This document shows, piece after piece, positions 36,620 to 46,485 of a stretch of DNA of 64,000 bases (position 1 is the first letter of the stretch; each line of letters opens with the position of its first letter). The stretch is from Megalobrama amblycephala (taxonomy: Eukaryota > Chordata > Actinopteri > Cypriniformes > Xenocyprididae). The stretch covers positions 30,767,418 to 30,831,417 of the forward strand of contig NC_063054.1 of the NCBI RefSeq assembly GCF_018812025.1. The letters are read 5' to 3'. The translations under genes were made by a program, and so were the position numbers. The notes beneath the pieces are model-generated. The model saw only the letters and a list, made by a program, of their open reading frames with translations. It had not been told where the DNA came from and did no database searches.

Positions 36620-37010
36620 TTTCTTCTGCGTTTAAAACCCCGACTAAATAGGCTCAATTCTACAACAAAGTAACTCCCCGATCACCTTGACCTACGCTGC
36701 TTACGGTACCTGTTACATTGAACTCAAGGTGTCCGAATAGAGCACGATAGATCCTTTGAAATAAGTTGATCCCACTGTGCGAACGGAGGAGTCCCACCAC
36801 CTCAACTGATCACGCCTGAAACACATCTGTGTAAAGTCTCGTTGGCGGAACGGAAGGAATGGCAGAGATCGGTGATTGACAGCGTGCCTTGGCCAATCGC
36901 TTTGTGGCGCCGTTGCACAAGTTCGCTGTGGGCGTGTCTTCCGGATTTAAAGTACAGAGGCGTGATGTCTTGTTCTAACTTAATTGGTTATGGACTGGGA
37001 TCGTTTGTTC
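36620..37010 (-). promoter_or_regulatory. man1a1: man1a1 promoter and 5' UTR region, CpG-rich
   Basis: This is the sequence immediately upstream of the man1a1 start codon. It is visibly richer in CG dinucleotides than the surrounding introns, and no TATA box is obvious. Candidate elements are a CCAAT motif (36893-36897, plus-strand orientation), a GGGCGTGTC KLF/Sp-type box (36930-36938) overlapping an ETS-type CTTCCGG (36938-36944), and GGCGGAACGGAAG at 36844-36856. This fits a CpG-island, housekeeping-type promoter. The transcription start cannot be placed from sequence alone. The CpG-rich stretch also covers exon 1. Confidence 0.5.
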
Positions 37011-37716
37011 GTTTATGTGACATGACGACATAAAAAGGCTTATGGAGATGTAAGGATTGGCCAAGTTAGGTTGTTATTTTTTATTATTGTTACTATCAAT
37101 TAATCAAAACCCACAATAACCTTTAGCTTTAAAAAAAAAAAAAAAACTAGCTATATTTATGACTTAGCTATAAACTTGACATACTGTGCATACTAGCCGA
37201 GGATTTCCTGGAACTCGATTACAAAATAAACACACAGTCTGACAGTAATCGTTCAGCCTTGACTGTGTTTTCCAAAGCACTGGCAGCAGGAACATTGTTC
37301 TTTAACAAGAATGAGAACAACAGGAGACAGCTGCTTCATGCATGACATTTTTAGGGTTAAAGCTTAAAAACTGTTTTTAGAGTTTTCACTTTCGTAACAG
37401 TAGGTTGCTCCTCATATCTGTAAAGTCGTTGTGTTTTTTGGGGGGGTGTGTAAGGTTTGGTGGTAAGCTCATGCTTTTAAGTCAGTGAGTTCATCTGCCA
37501 GTATCAGCAGTGGTGGGGTGCGCAGCTGTTGTCTTTGCACTCAGTGACTGTGTGCTATATAGTGACTTTGTCAGAGCTCCAGTGCAACAGCTCTGACAGT
37601 TTAAAACAGTCTATCCATATGTTCTTTTTTATTCTGATTGATAGAATCCTTTTCACTCCAAGTAGCAGCTCCATTGTGTTTTGTCTTTTGTTGTTTTCTT
37701 ATTGTTAGTTTATATA

Positions 37717-38008
37717 TGTGACCCTGGACCACAGAATCAGTCATAAGGGTAAAAATTTTAAATAAATAAGCTGAATAAATAAGCTTTCCATTGATGTATG
37801 GTTTGTTAGGACAGGATAATATTTGGCCAAGATACAACTATTTTCAAATCTGGAATCTGAGGTTGCAAAAAAATCAAAATATTGAGAAAATCGCCTTTAA
37901 AAGTTGTCCAAATCAAGTCTTTAGCAACACACTCCCAAATATAAATTTTTGATATATTTACAGTAAATTTATAAAATATCTTAATGGAACATGACCTTTA
38001 CTTAATAT
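37717..38008. mobile_element. Truncated MITE with 'gtgaccctggaccaca' end
   Basis: The start tgtgaccctggaccacagaa, then tcagtcataagggt, is the end of a MITE family common in cyprinids. Internal landmarks are agctttccattgatgtatgg, aatatttggccaagatacaa and tatcttaatggaacatgacc. The matching opposite end is missing: similarity stops at about 38008, where the LINE fragment follows. Confidence 0.7.
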
Positions 38009-38023
38009 GTAAATCTTTACACA

Positions 38024-38193
38024 AAACTCTGGACTTCTGGTTGTACCTAGGATTTCTAAGTCCACTAAAGGATGGGAGAGCGTTTTCACATTTGGCTCCT
38101 AAACTCTGGAATAGCCTTCCTGATAATGTTCGGGGCTCAGACTCGCTCACCCAGTTTAAAACTAGACTAAAGACGTATCTCTTTAGCCAGGCA
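38024..38193 (+). pseudogene. Non-LTR retrotransposon (LINE) RT C-terminal fragment
   Basis: A plus-strand frame reads LKDGRAFSHLAPKLWNSLPD, then NVRGSDSLTQFKTRLKTYLF. This is the conserved C-terminal tail of fish LINE (L2/CR1-like) reverse transcriptase ORFs. It corresponds to the middle of the minus-strand copy at 61265-61600. It is a short fragment with no catalytic RT motifs. Confidence 0.8.
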
Positions 38194-38650
38194 CGTGCAC
38201 ACATAGACAAAAAGGGCTTGAGCACCTGCCCTTTTTCTTCCTCGAGAGAAAGTGCCCTTTTTTCCTAGGGTGCTTTTTGTTTTTTGTTTTTTAATAAATT
38301 AATATATATTCCTGTTTGCGCACAGCTTCCCTGTCAAACAAATATATTTACTGAATAAAAAAAATAAAAAAAAATACTATATCAGGTCGGCTTTGTCGAG
38401 TTCAGATGCCCTCACTCCGCGACGCGCCATTCATGCCCGCACGGCGCGCGCACGCACGCTCGCGTGCCCCGACCCACCCCACCCCACCCCACCTAACCTC
38501 GAGTTTGCTGCTGGCTGAAAACTTGTGACAACTATTCCCGCGAAAATGCAACTGCTGTCTGGCGATGAGAAGCGAAAAAGAAAAAAGCCCTAGATGGATG
38601 CATCCCGTGCATTTCTTTCAGGTAGGCTAGCCTATGTTCACAAACCTGAA
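38191..38650 (+). other. GC-rich block, possible 5' end of a DNA transposon
   Basis: This is an unusually CpG-rich stretch for this flank (38395-38520, with gacgcgcc, cacggcgcgcgcacgc and accccaccccacccc). Just after it is a short frame beginning MQLLSGDEKRKRKK (38545), a basic lysine/arginine cluster like those at the N-terminus of some hAT-like transposases. It stops at once (TAG at about 38591). A gtaggct after ctttcag could be a splice site. Assignment is weak. Confidence 0.25.
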
Positions 38651-39360
38651 AGTTTTGGCTATTTAAGGGTTATTTATACATGTAACGCTGCATTAATAGT
38701 TTGACCACCATCAACGCATCTGCCTGATTTGATACTAATTTATGTTATATTATAATTATTTTACTGTGCTATGCATTGCGTTTTGAACCATGGTGAAGAT
38801 ATCTGTAGGGCTGTCAATACCAGAAGAGGAGCATTCCATGGACGCACATCCATGAACCGCATTATTAGACAGTTTTCTAAGGATGCATGGTTTATTAAAA
38901 CTATTTAAAAATCATAATACAGCATTAGCTACATAATGCTATTCTTAAATCTACGCTTACACATGATAATACGTCAATAAAAGTTTAAACCCTCACTCTG
39001 TCTTTGCATGTTTGATGTCCACATATTCTTGTTGAAGAAATTACAGTGACTGTAGCATTTCTATCACAAAGAGGTGGCCGAATATTATTATTTAACTAAT
39101 AATATATTTTTAATCATGGTTGGCTTTGATCGTGGATTTGATCGTGCTGTGCTGTTTAACAACAAAAATCAGCACGCTTTTGGCGCCCTCTGCAGGCATT
39201 TGTTATAATATATAATGCATTAAGCATTAACAGTTCAGGAAAACAAATTATTGATGTGTTTAAATATGCAGATTAGCTTGTTTTGGTTATTTTAGAATAT
39301 ATCTACAGATGCAAACAGATGGAGAGTAGTAGGCTTAAAACAAACACCATCTAAATGTGT

Positions 39361-39378
39361 AGGGTTAGGGTTAGGGTT
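39361..39378. repeat. Short interstitial telomere-like (TTAGGG)n
   Basis: Three tandem copies: agggttagggttagggtt. Too short to mean a telomere fusion. Confidence 0.85.
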
Positions 39379-39406
39379 GAGTTTTCTTTCCATTAGAGTA
39401 AAATAC

Positions 39407-39550
39407 ATGGCAGCAAAAATGGACCACAATCTTAAAATTGTCCACTTCATGAAAGAAGTGTTCCAATAACACCAAAAAATGGCAGCAAAAATGGACCACA
39501 ATCTTAAAATTGTCCACTTCATGAAAGAAGTGTTCCAATAACACCAAAAA
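39407..39550. repeat. 72-bp perfect tandem duplication
   Basis: The unit atggcagcaaaaatggacca...gttccaataacaccaaaaa is repeated exactly once (39407-39478 and 39479-39550). It is followed by a long A run to 39561. The identity of the copies suggests a recent duplication or an assembly slip. Confidence 0.95.
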
Positions 39551-39722
39551 AAAAAAAAAAAAATTAAAATGATTTATTGATTTAAACAAATTATTAGCAA
39601 AACTATGTCCCTCTCCTAGGTGCAGTCATTTATTCTAAATATATAGCTTGAAAATAGTTGTTGTTGACTTCTCTTGTGATAAACCTAGTGAATACTAATA
39701 CTCTTACTAATACTTACTAATA

Positions 39723-40207
39723 CCGCATTCATCCTTCCCTCGATTGCAACCAGTCGTCCTGTCCCTGCAGCTGAAAAACACCGCCACAGCACGATGCTGC
39801 CAGCACCGTGCTTCACTGTTGGGACTGTATTGGACAGGTGACGAGCAGTGCCTGGTTTTCTCCACACATACCGCTTGGAATTAAGGCCAAAAAGTTCTAA
39901 CTTGTTCTCATCAGACCAGAGAATCTTATTTCTCACCATCTTGGAGTCCTTCAGGTGTTTTTTAGCAAACTCCATGCTGGCTATCACGTGTCTTGCACTG
40001 AGGAGAGGCTTCCGTTGGGCCACTCTGCCATAAAGCCCCGACTGGTGGAGGGCTGCAGTGATGGCTGACTTTCTACAACTTTCTCCCATCTCCCGACTGC
40101 ATCTCTGGAGCTCAGCCACAGTGACCTTTGGGTTCTTCTTTACCTCTCTCACCAAGGCTCTTCTCCCCCGATAGCTCAGTTTGGCCGGACGGCCAGCTCT
40201 AGGAAGG
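39723..40207 (-). pseudogene. Tc1-like transposase fragment
   Basis: The frame reads [40 protein letters not shown], then [20 protein letters not shown] and [20 protein letters not shown]. This is the second DNA-binding half and the start of the catalytic domain. The first catalytic Asp (WSDE) is present. The N-terminal helix-turn-helix and the part with the second Asp and third acidic residue are missing. It is a different Tc1-like family from its neighbours at 7.6 and 40.5 kb. Confidence 0.9.
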
Positions 40208-40512
40208 GTTCTGGTTCACCTCAAATGAAGGTGTAGAACCATCTCAAGGATGATCAGAAGAAATGGACAGCACCTGAGTTAAATATATGAGTGTCACAGC
40301 AATGGGTCTGAATACTTAGGACCATATGATATTTCAGTTTTTCTTTTTTAATAAATCTGCAAAAATGTCAACAATTATGTGTTTTTCTGTCAATATGGGG
40401 TGCTGTGTGTACATTAATGAGGAAAACAAATGAACTTAAATGATTTTAGCAAATGGCTGCAATATAATAAAGAGTGAAAAATTTAAGGGGGTCTGAATAC
40501 TTTCCGTACCCA
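39723..40512 (-). mobile_element. Tc1-like transposon copy, internally deleted and 3'-truncated
   Basis: The right side is the intact outer end of a Tc1-like family (gggggtctgaatactttccg, then tacccactg, next to TA), with its inner terminal repeat (aatgggtctgaatacttagg, 40302-40321). Reading leftwards on the minus strand, the leader breaks off near 40219 and jumps into the middle of the transposase. The coding part stops at about 39723, where gcattag-type flank (ttactaatac repeats) begins. The left terminal repeat is absent. Confidence 0.88.
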
Positions 40513-40515
40513 CTG

Positions 40516-40548
<33 letters not shown>

Positions 40549-40549
40549 A
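40513..40549. repeat. (TA)n tract, left of inserted Tc1-like element
   Basis: (TA)n follows directly from the outer end of the preceding Tc1-like copy and ends gtatgtgta. The same kind of tract resumes at 42134, so the element between them was inserted into a TA microsatellite. Confidence 0.93.
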
Positions 40550-42130
40550 CAGGTGCTGATCATATAATTAGAATATCATCAAAAAGTTGATTTATTTCAC
40601 TAATTCCATTCAAAAAGTGAAACTTGTATATTATTTTCATTCATTACACACAGACTGATATATTTCAAATTTTATTTCTTATAATTTTGATGATTATAAC
40701 TGACAACTAAGGGAAATCCAAAATTCAGTATCTCAGAAAATTAGAATATTACTTAAGACCAATACAAGGAAAGGATTTTTAGAAATCTTGGCCAACTGAA
40801 AAGTATGAACATGTACAGCACTCAATACTTAGTTGGGGCTCCTTTTGCCTGAATTACTGCAGCAATGCGGCATGGCATGGAGTCGATCAGTCTGTGGCAC
40901 TGCTCAGGTGTTATGAGAGCCCAGGTTGCTCTGATAGTGGCCTTCAGATCTTCTGCATTGTTGGGTCTGGCATATTGTATCTTCCTCTTCACAATACCCC
41001 ATAGATTTTCTATGGGGTTAAGGTCAGGCGAGTTTGCTGGCCAATTAAGAACAAGGATACCATGGTCCTTAAACCAGGTACTGGTAGCTTTGGCACTGTG
41101 TGCAGGTGTCAAGTCCTGTTGGAAAATGAAATCTGTGTCTCCATAAACATGGTCAGCAGCAGGAAGCATGGAGTGCTCTAAAGCTTCCTGGTATATGGCT
41201 GCGTTGACCTTGGACCTCAGAAAACACAGTGGACCAACACCAGCAGATGACATGGCACCCCAAACCATCACTGACTGTGGAAACTTTACACTGGACCTCA
41301 AGCAACGTGGATTGTGTGCCTCTCCTCTCTTCCTCCAGACTGGGACCCTGATTTCCAAAGGAAATGCAAAATTTACTTTCATCAGCGAACATAACTTTGG
41401 ACCACTCAGCAGCAGTCCAGTCCTTTTTGTCTTTAGACGCTTCTGACGCTGTCTGTTGTTCAAGAGTGGCTTGACACAAGGAATGCGACAGCTGAAACCC
41501 ATGTCTTGCATACGTCTGTGCGTAGTGGTTCTTGAAGCACTGACTCCAGCTGCAGTCCACTCATTGTGAATCTCCCCTACATTTTTGAATGGGTTTTGTT
41601 TCACAATCCTCTCCAGGGTGCGGTTATCCCTATTGCTTGTACACTTTTTTCTACCACATCTTTTCCTTCCCTTCGCCTCTCTATTAATGTGCTTGGACAC
41701 AGAGCTCTGTGAACAGCCAGCCTCATTTGCATTGACCTTTTGTGTCTTGCCCTCCTTGTGCAAGGTGTCAATGGTTGTCTTTTGGACAACTGTCAAGTCA
41801 GCAGTCTTCCCCATGATTCTGTAGCCTACAGAACTAGACTGAGAGACCATTTAAAGGCCTTTGCAGGTGTTTTGAGTTAATTAGCTGATTAGAATGTGGC
41901 ACCAGGTGTCTTCAATATTGAACCTTTTCACAATATTCTAATTTTCAGAAATACTGAATTTGGGATTTTCCTTAGTTGTCAGTTATAATCATCAAAATTA
42001 AAAGAAATAAACATTTGAAATATATCAATCTGTGTGTAATGAATGAATATAATATACAAGTTTCACTTTTTGAAAGGAATTAGTGAAATAAATCAACTTT
42101 TTGATGATATTCTAATTATATGACCAGCAC

Positions 42131-42133
<3 letters not shown>
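40550..42133 (-). mobile_element. Full-length Tc1-like transposon (1584 bp) with about 200-bp terminal inverted repeats
   Basis: The left end caggtgctgatcatataatt and the right end aattatatgaccagcacctg are inverted copies. The inversion continues for about 200 bp on each side (to about 40752 and from about 41931), with inner cagaaaattagaatatt/aatattctaattttcag. TA flanks both ends (40548-40549 and 42134-42135). Both ends and a transposase-length frame are present, so structurally this is the best-preserved transposon in the window. Confidence 0.93.
40822..41850 (-). pseudogene. Tc1-like transposase, long ORF with frameshifted catalytic segment
   Basis: This is a 342-codon frame, the normal length for a Tc1-like transposase. 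It keeps the N-terminal DNA-binding region (ADLTVVQKTTIDTLHKEGKT; AGCSQSSVSKHIN), a GRKKCTSNRDNRTL linker, IFQQDLTPAHSA (second catalytic Asp), NSPDLNPIENLW (third acidic residue) and the end GAPTKY. Between RQRQKRL and VWRKRGEAHN (about 41455-41335) the frame is shifted and gives KTKRTGLLLSGPKLCSLMKV. The expected WTAAEWSKVMFADESKF, with the first catalytic Asp (codon 41381-41383), is found in the overlapping frame. Two compensating small deletions explain this, and the protein should be catalytically dead. Confidence 0.88.

Positions 42134-42177
<44 letters not shown>
42134..42177. repeat. (TA)n tract, right of inserted Tc1-like element
   Basis: A 44-base pure TA tract directly after the element's right end. 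Confidence 0.97.
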
Positions 42178-42178
<1 letters not shown>

Positions 42179-42185
42179 GAATCAA

Positions 42186-42528
42186 TGGCTGCATCTGAAA
42201 TCTCATACTTCCCAAATACACAGTAGGTGAAAAACAGTAGCCTATGTGGCAAATTCACAGTAGGCTACTCATAAAAGAATAGGCAAAAAGTACCCGGATG
42301 ACCTACTTCTTCTGGCGAGATTCTGAAGTATTCATTCAATGGACACTTGAGGACACAGTTGAGGATTTGCGAATGGCAGTGAACTGACTCTGGTAGGTCA
42401 CATGATAATGACAACATAGCAAATGTAGTATGTCCAGATTACATTCATAGTACTTTTAGTGGTTGCAAAGTAAGTAATTATTCAAAATAATACCTACTCA
42501 CGAGAGTATGCGATTTCGGACGCAGCCA
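42186..42528. mobile_element. 343-bp MITE with 'tggctgcatctgaaatc' ends
   Basis: The left end tggctgcatctgaaatctca, then tac, and the right end gtatgcgatttcggacgcag, then cca, form a 23-bp terminal inverted repeat with four differences. Inside, cacagtaggtga/cacagtaggcta repeats and cctactcacgagagtatg are typical of this family. The same end motif opens the larger element at 47937. Confidence 0.75.
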
Positions 42529-42831
42529 ATGATTCAATGACTCATTCATGAATGAATCAACTAAATGAATGAATCAATGATTCACTCATAAAGATGGTCA
42601 CTTGTCGCCACCTACTTGTGTAACTATGTAATGTGGCGAAAGAGTCAATGAATGCAGACACAACCAAGTGGAGTGAAATAAACAGTGAAAAGTCCCAGTT
42701 TCACTGCTATGTCAAAACTCTTGGTCTTAATGAGTTTTTAATAAGTATTTTTTTTTGACAGTTTTTCTGTAAAATATCTAAAAATCCCTAAAACTAGATA
42801 CACTTGAGAAGCAACTGTTTACGATATTAAA

Positions 42832-43200
42832 GGGATAGTTCATCCAAAAATGAAAATTTGATGTTTATCTGCTTACCCCCAGCGCATCCAAGATGTAGGT
42901 GTCTTTGTTTCTTCAGTAGAACACAAATGATGATTTTTAACTGCAACCGCTGCGGTATAATGCAATGCTGTATAATGCAAGTCAGCGGGAACTTGGACTA
43001 TAAGAGTAAATAAAACACGACAGACAAATCCAAATTAAACCCTGCGGCTCGTGACGACACATTGATGTCCTAAGACACGAAACGATCGGTTTGTGCGAGA
43101 AACCGAACAGTATTTATATCAATTTTTACCTCTAAAACACCACTATGTCCAACTGAACGAATCGAGTGATGAATGCAGTTGGACATAGTGGTGTATTACT
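42832..43200. mobile_element. Foldback-type MITE copy with hairpin
   Basis: The left end ttaaagggatagttcatcca, then aaaatgaaaattt, has no mirrored right end. Near the right side is a perfect 19-bp stem: acaccactatgtccaactg (43137-43155) and its complement at 43176-43194, with a 20-base loop. This copy belongs to a different sub-family from 2651-2965. Confidence 0.7.
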
Positions 43201-44400
43201 TTAACTAGAAAATTAGACAAAAATATGACTTTTTGCAGTGTTCCTGGTTGAAATGGGTTTCATTTTGAGCATGCTTAAAGAAGGATAAGGAAGAGCAGTA
43301 AAAAAAAAATAAGGAGAATGTTTTGTGAGAAAACAGCAGGTGTCATCTATAGGAAATATTACTGTAAAAGCACATGGGACGTGCAGTCACATTACCTGCC
43401 GCAGGAGTTCTCGCACACAACATTTCAGGGGATTTCAATCTTGTCACTTCATCATAACAGCTTGCTGTTACTCCCAAAAACATAAGGTAGTGCATGGAAG
43501 TTGAAAAGGCTTTGCATTATGGGAGACATGGTGTTGAAGTAAAAATGAATTGGAAAAGTGCAGTCAGGTCTGAAAGAAAGAGAATACGACAAACTCAACA
43601 AGTTCTTCCACTACACCCGCTTTAATTCCTTTCTTGAATGAGCTAGATGTTTCTGTTCGCTCAGCAGGTCTTTCAGGTCCTTTGAGAGTGACGACAATCC
43701 AGGGACACAAATATTTTATACTAAAAGGATCAAGTTACTTTACACTAGGATGATTATGTGCACAAAATGAACCTGCACAAAAAAATTATGATGTTTATTG
43801 TGTAATTACTTAAATGCCTTTCCCAAAAATTCTTCTGAACAACGTGAACACTCTTTTTAATGACTCAAAAAGGAAAAACGGCACCATTTTTAGTGATCAT
43901 TTAAATGCAATTCATCAAAAAACAAAAACCTCCCTTTCTGCTCAGCTTGTACCTGAGGTCTTGGGGGAACGTGTGCATTGCATGCAGCTCAACACCTGCT
44001 GCTGCACACATCACCTGTCATTCACCGGGTTCTCAAACACACTTCAGCTGATTTACCGTCTTCAGCTAAACTGTATCGTTCACAGTTTGCACTTCACTTG
44101 TCATCAGCTGCTAAGATGAAGCTTTCTAAATGTTGCGTTTTTTTAGACGGTTTGAAAGAACCTTAATCATACAGCTCAAAAACATTTAGCTGATTTATGA
44201 TGCACAATAAGCCGAGGAAATGAAAATTAGTCCATGTTTGTTTCGCCTTTGAGGGAGTTTCTATGGAAGCCATATGGTGTCTATGCACCTGCTCAGCATA
44301 GGCAGGCATGCAAATAACAACGGCCTGCAGCTTCTAAACAGGAACGAACAAGCCTATCAGGTAATGCCATGAAATGTATAACAGAAAACGAGAAGGTGTA
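43201..44400. other. Intergenic sequence without recognised feature
   Basis: Unique-looking DNA. Short open frames at 43814-44166 match no family I know. Confidence 0.35.
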
Positions 44401-44409
44401 ACAGAATAA

Positions 44410-44540
44410 TGACTCACAGATAGTGAAATTGTAAATTCAAATTATGTAGCCAAATGTGGAAATGCAACAGCATGCATTTGATTATTTAAATTCTGTTAAA
44501 TTCATTTGGCTATATAGAGTGAAACTATCTGTGTGCATCT
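44410..44540. repeat. Interrupted inverted repeat
   Basis: The left-side motifs tcacagatagtgaaa and atgtagccaaatg appear as reverse complements on the right, in mirrored order: catttggctatatag, then gtgaaactatctgtg. The arms are imperfect around a tgcatgca centre. It may be a small foldback MITE. Confidence 0.55.
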
Positions 44541-44698
44541 ATTACAGTGAGAGTGAGAGAAATGTAACTGAATCAGCACTGAGGCAAAAAAGAAATTTCA
44601 AATTCTTATGTGACTGAATTTTGGCCTTTCATTTCTCTTTAATGTCACATGCCTGCTTCACTCTGCTATAGCCATCGGCCAAACAATGAGGAATGACT

Positions 44699-44722
44699 CT
44701 CTCTCTCTCTCTCTCTCTCTCT
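44699..44722. repeat. (TC)12 microsatellite
   Basis: Pure ct dinucleotide tract. Confidence 0.95.
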
Positions 44723-44889
44723 GATCAGCTTAAGATGTGTGACACACAGACTTGCTCCTCTGGTTGTTGGCTTGACCATGCAAGAGATTTGAAAGCTTTA
44801 ATGAAATATGAATATATCCAAACAAATATTGATTTGTGTGCCACATGTATTTAGAAATGTTCACATTTTGTTTCCACGTGTTTACATAA

Positions 44890-45212
44890 ACAAGCACGTG
44901 CATGTGTGCACGTTGGGGTTCCGTTTTTTTTTTTTTTTTTTTTTTATGGGGACTTTCCATAGACATGATTTTTTTTTACTGTACAAACTGTATATTCTAT
45001 CCCATAAATCTAACCCTGCCCATAAACACAACCCTCACAGAAAACTTTATGCATTTTTACATAAAATAATAATAATAATAATAATTTATTATGATTTATA
45101 AGCTGTTGTTTTTCATCATGGGAACCAAAAAATGTCTGATTTCTGGTTTTGCCATCTTTGTGGGGACATTTTGTCCCCATAATGTAGGGTTTACCAGGAC
45201 CACACACACATA
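44890..45212. mobile_element. MITE-like repeat ('tggggacattttgtcccca')
   Basis: Landmarks are ggggttccg plus a long T run (44924-44945), ggggactttccatagacatg, an (AAT)n tract (45066-45087), the palindromic tggggacattttgtcccca (45161-45179), and gggtttaccaggaccacaca at the right edge, followed by (CA)n. This set is a dispersed repeat familiar from cyprinid introns. Confidence 0.6.
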
Positions 45213-45228
45213 AGCAACACTCACCTGC

Positions 45229-46485
45229 CTGTTCAAAAGTGGGATCAGTAAGATTTTTTGATGTTGTTAAAAAAAAAAATCATACTTTCATTCAGCAAGG
45301 ATGCATTAAATTGATCAAAAGTGACAGCAAACACTTGTTTTTCTATTTCAAATAAAGCTGAACTTTCTATTCATCGAATCCTGAAAAAAAATTGTCATGG
45401 TTTCCACACACACAAAAATAAGCAGCACAACTGCTTTCCAAATTGATAATAATAAATGTTTTTTGAGCAGCAAATCAGCATGATCATGTGACAGTAATGA
45501 TGCAGAAAATTAAAGCTGCAGTCTGTAAGTTTTGCCTCTTTGTCGCCATCTCTGTTGGAAACCTACAATTGCAGTTATTTAATTATCTTCACATCAGTTG
45601 TGCATCAGCACGGCTCCTCAGCGCAGATGAATCTAATGCTTTGAGGAGAATGTGTGGCTAGTCTTGGAAGTATGACCAAAATAAGAATTTTCATCGGAGA
45701 ATGTCATCTGAACAAGTAAGTAACAAATCTGCCACTTTTGTTCTGACCAACTGAGGAAAAAAACAAAACATTACAATAAATCACGCTGCCATTGGTGATT
45801 AAATCTAACGATCGTTTAGCTCAGATCACATAAAACCGTGTAAATTATTATCATTGTTATACTTTGTTTTCAAATTATTAATGTTAACAACATCAGCATT
45901 GCGTGACTATGTGTATTTAGTGTGTATTAGTGTTACCTGTAGATTTCAATTTCTGTACAGTCTAATCTCTAATTGCCCATTTGTCATACCTAACCTCCCC
46001 GTTTCTTTTGAAGCCAATACGGAAGTGACTTAAACTGCAATTGATCGACTGGCCGCTAGGGACAGGCTCCAAAAGAGCGCAGAATCTCATTGAGCCCCAT
46101 GTTAAAATGCCCAACTTTACAGCAGAAAAAAACATGTTTACAGCCTGGTACAATAAGTGGTTTTGGTCTATACAGCTAATTTTGCTCTTCATGACAACTG
46201 TGAGGGGGGTGATTTTTTTTATAACTCATCTGTTTAAATTATATTAAACTTTAAAGTTCTGCATAATTAAGGGCGCAGCCACTTTAGGCTGGCTTTAGGT
46301 TTCAAAAGTGCTCTTATTTTTCGTCCATATTTTTTTTAGAGACAATGGTCATACCATACAATCCGCCATCAAAATGTTAAGTTTCATTATTCCAGCTATA
46401 CAGTTATTTTAAATTGTAATAATATTTCACATTATAACCGTTTTAAAATCTTACCGACCCCCATCTTTTAAATGGTAGTATACGA
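45229..46485. mobile_element. TA-type MITE split by other MITE sequence
   Basis: The left half (45229-45512; gttcaaaagtgggatcagta, tcagcaaggatgcattaaat, tgagcagcaaatcagcatga) and the right end (46398-46485; gttattttaaattgtaataa, taccgacccccatctttt) belong to the family at 15749-16206. The roughly 0.9 kb between them is foreign. It includes a block (46010-46290; gaagccaatacggaagtgac, aactgcaattgatcgactgg, gttaaaatgcccaactttac) that is itself a familiar fish MITE type. Confidence 0.6.

Noticed and set aside
36842..37033. Divergent gene sharing the man1a1 promoter
   Set aside because: A 63-codon frame on the plus strand has no recognisable similarity or downstream exons. It is more likely promoter DNA.
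39361..39378. (TTAGGG)3 as an interstitial telomere or fusion point
   Set aside because: Three repeats are too few and easily arise by chance or slippage.
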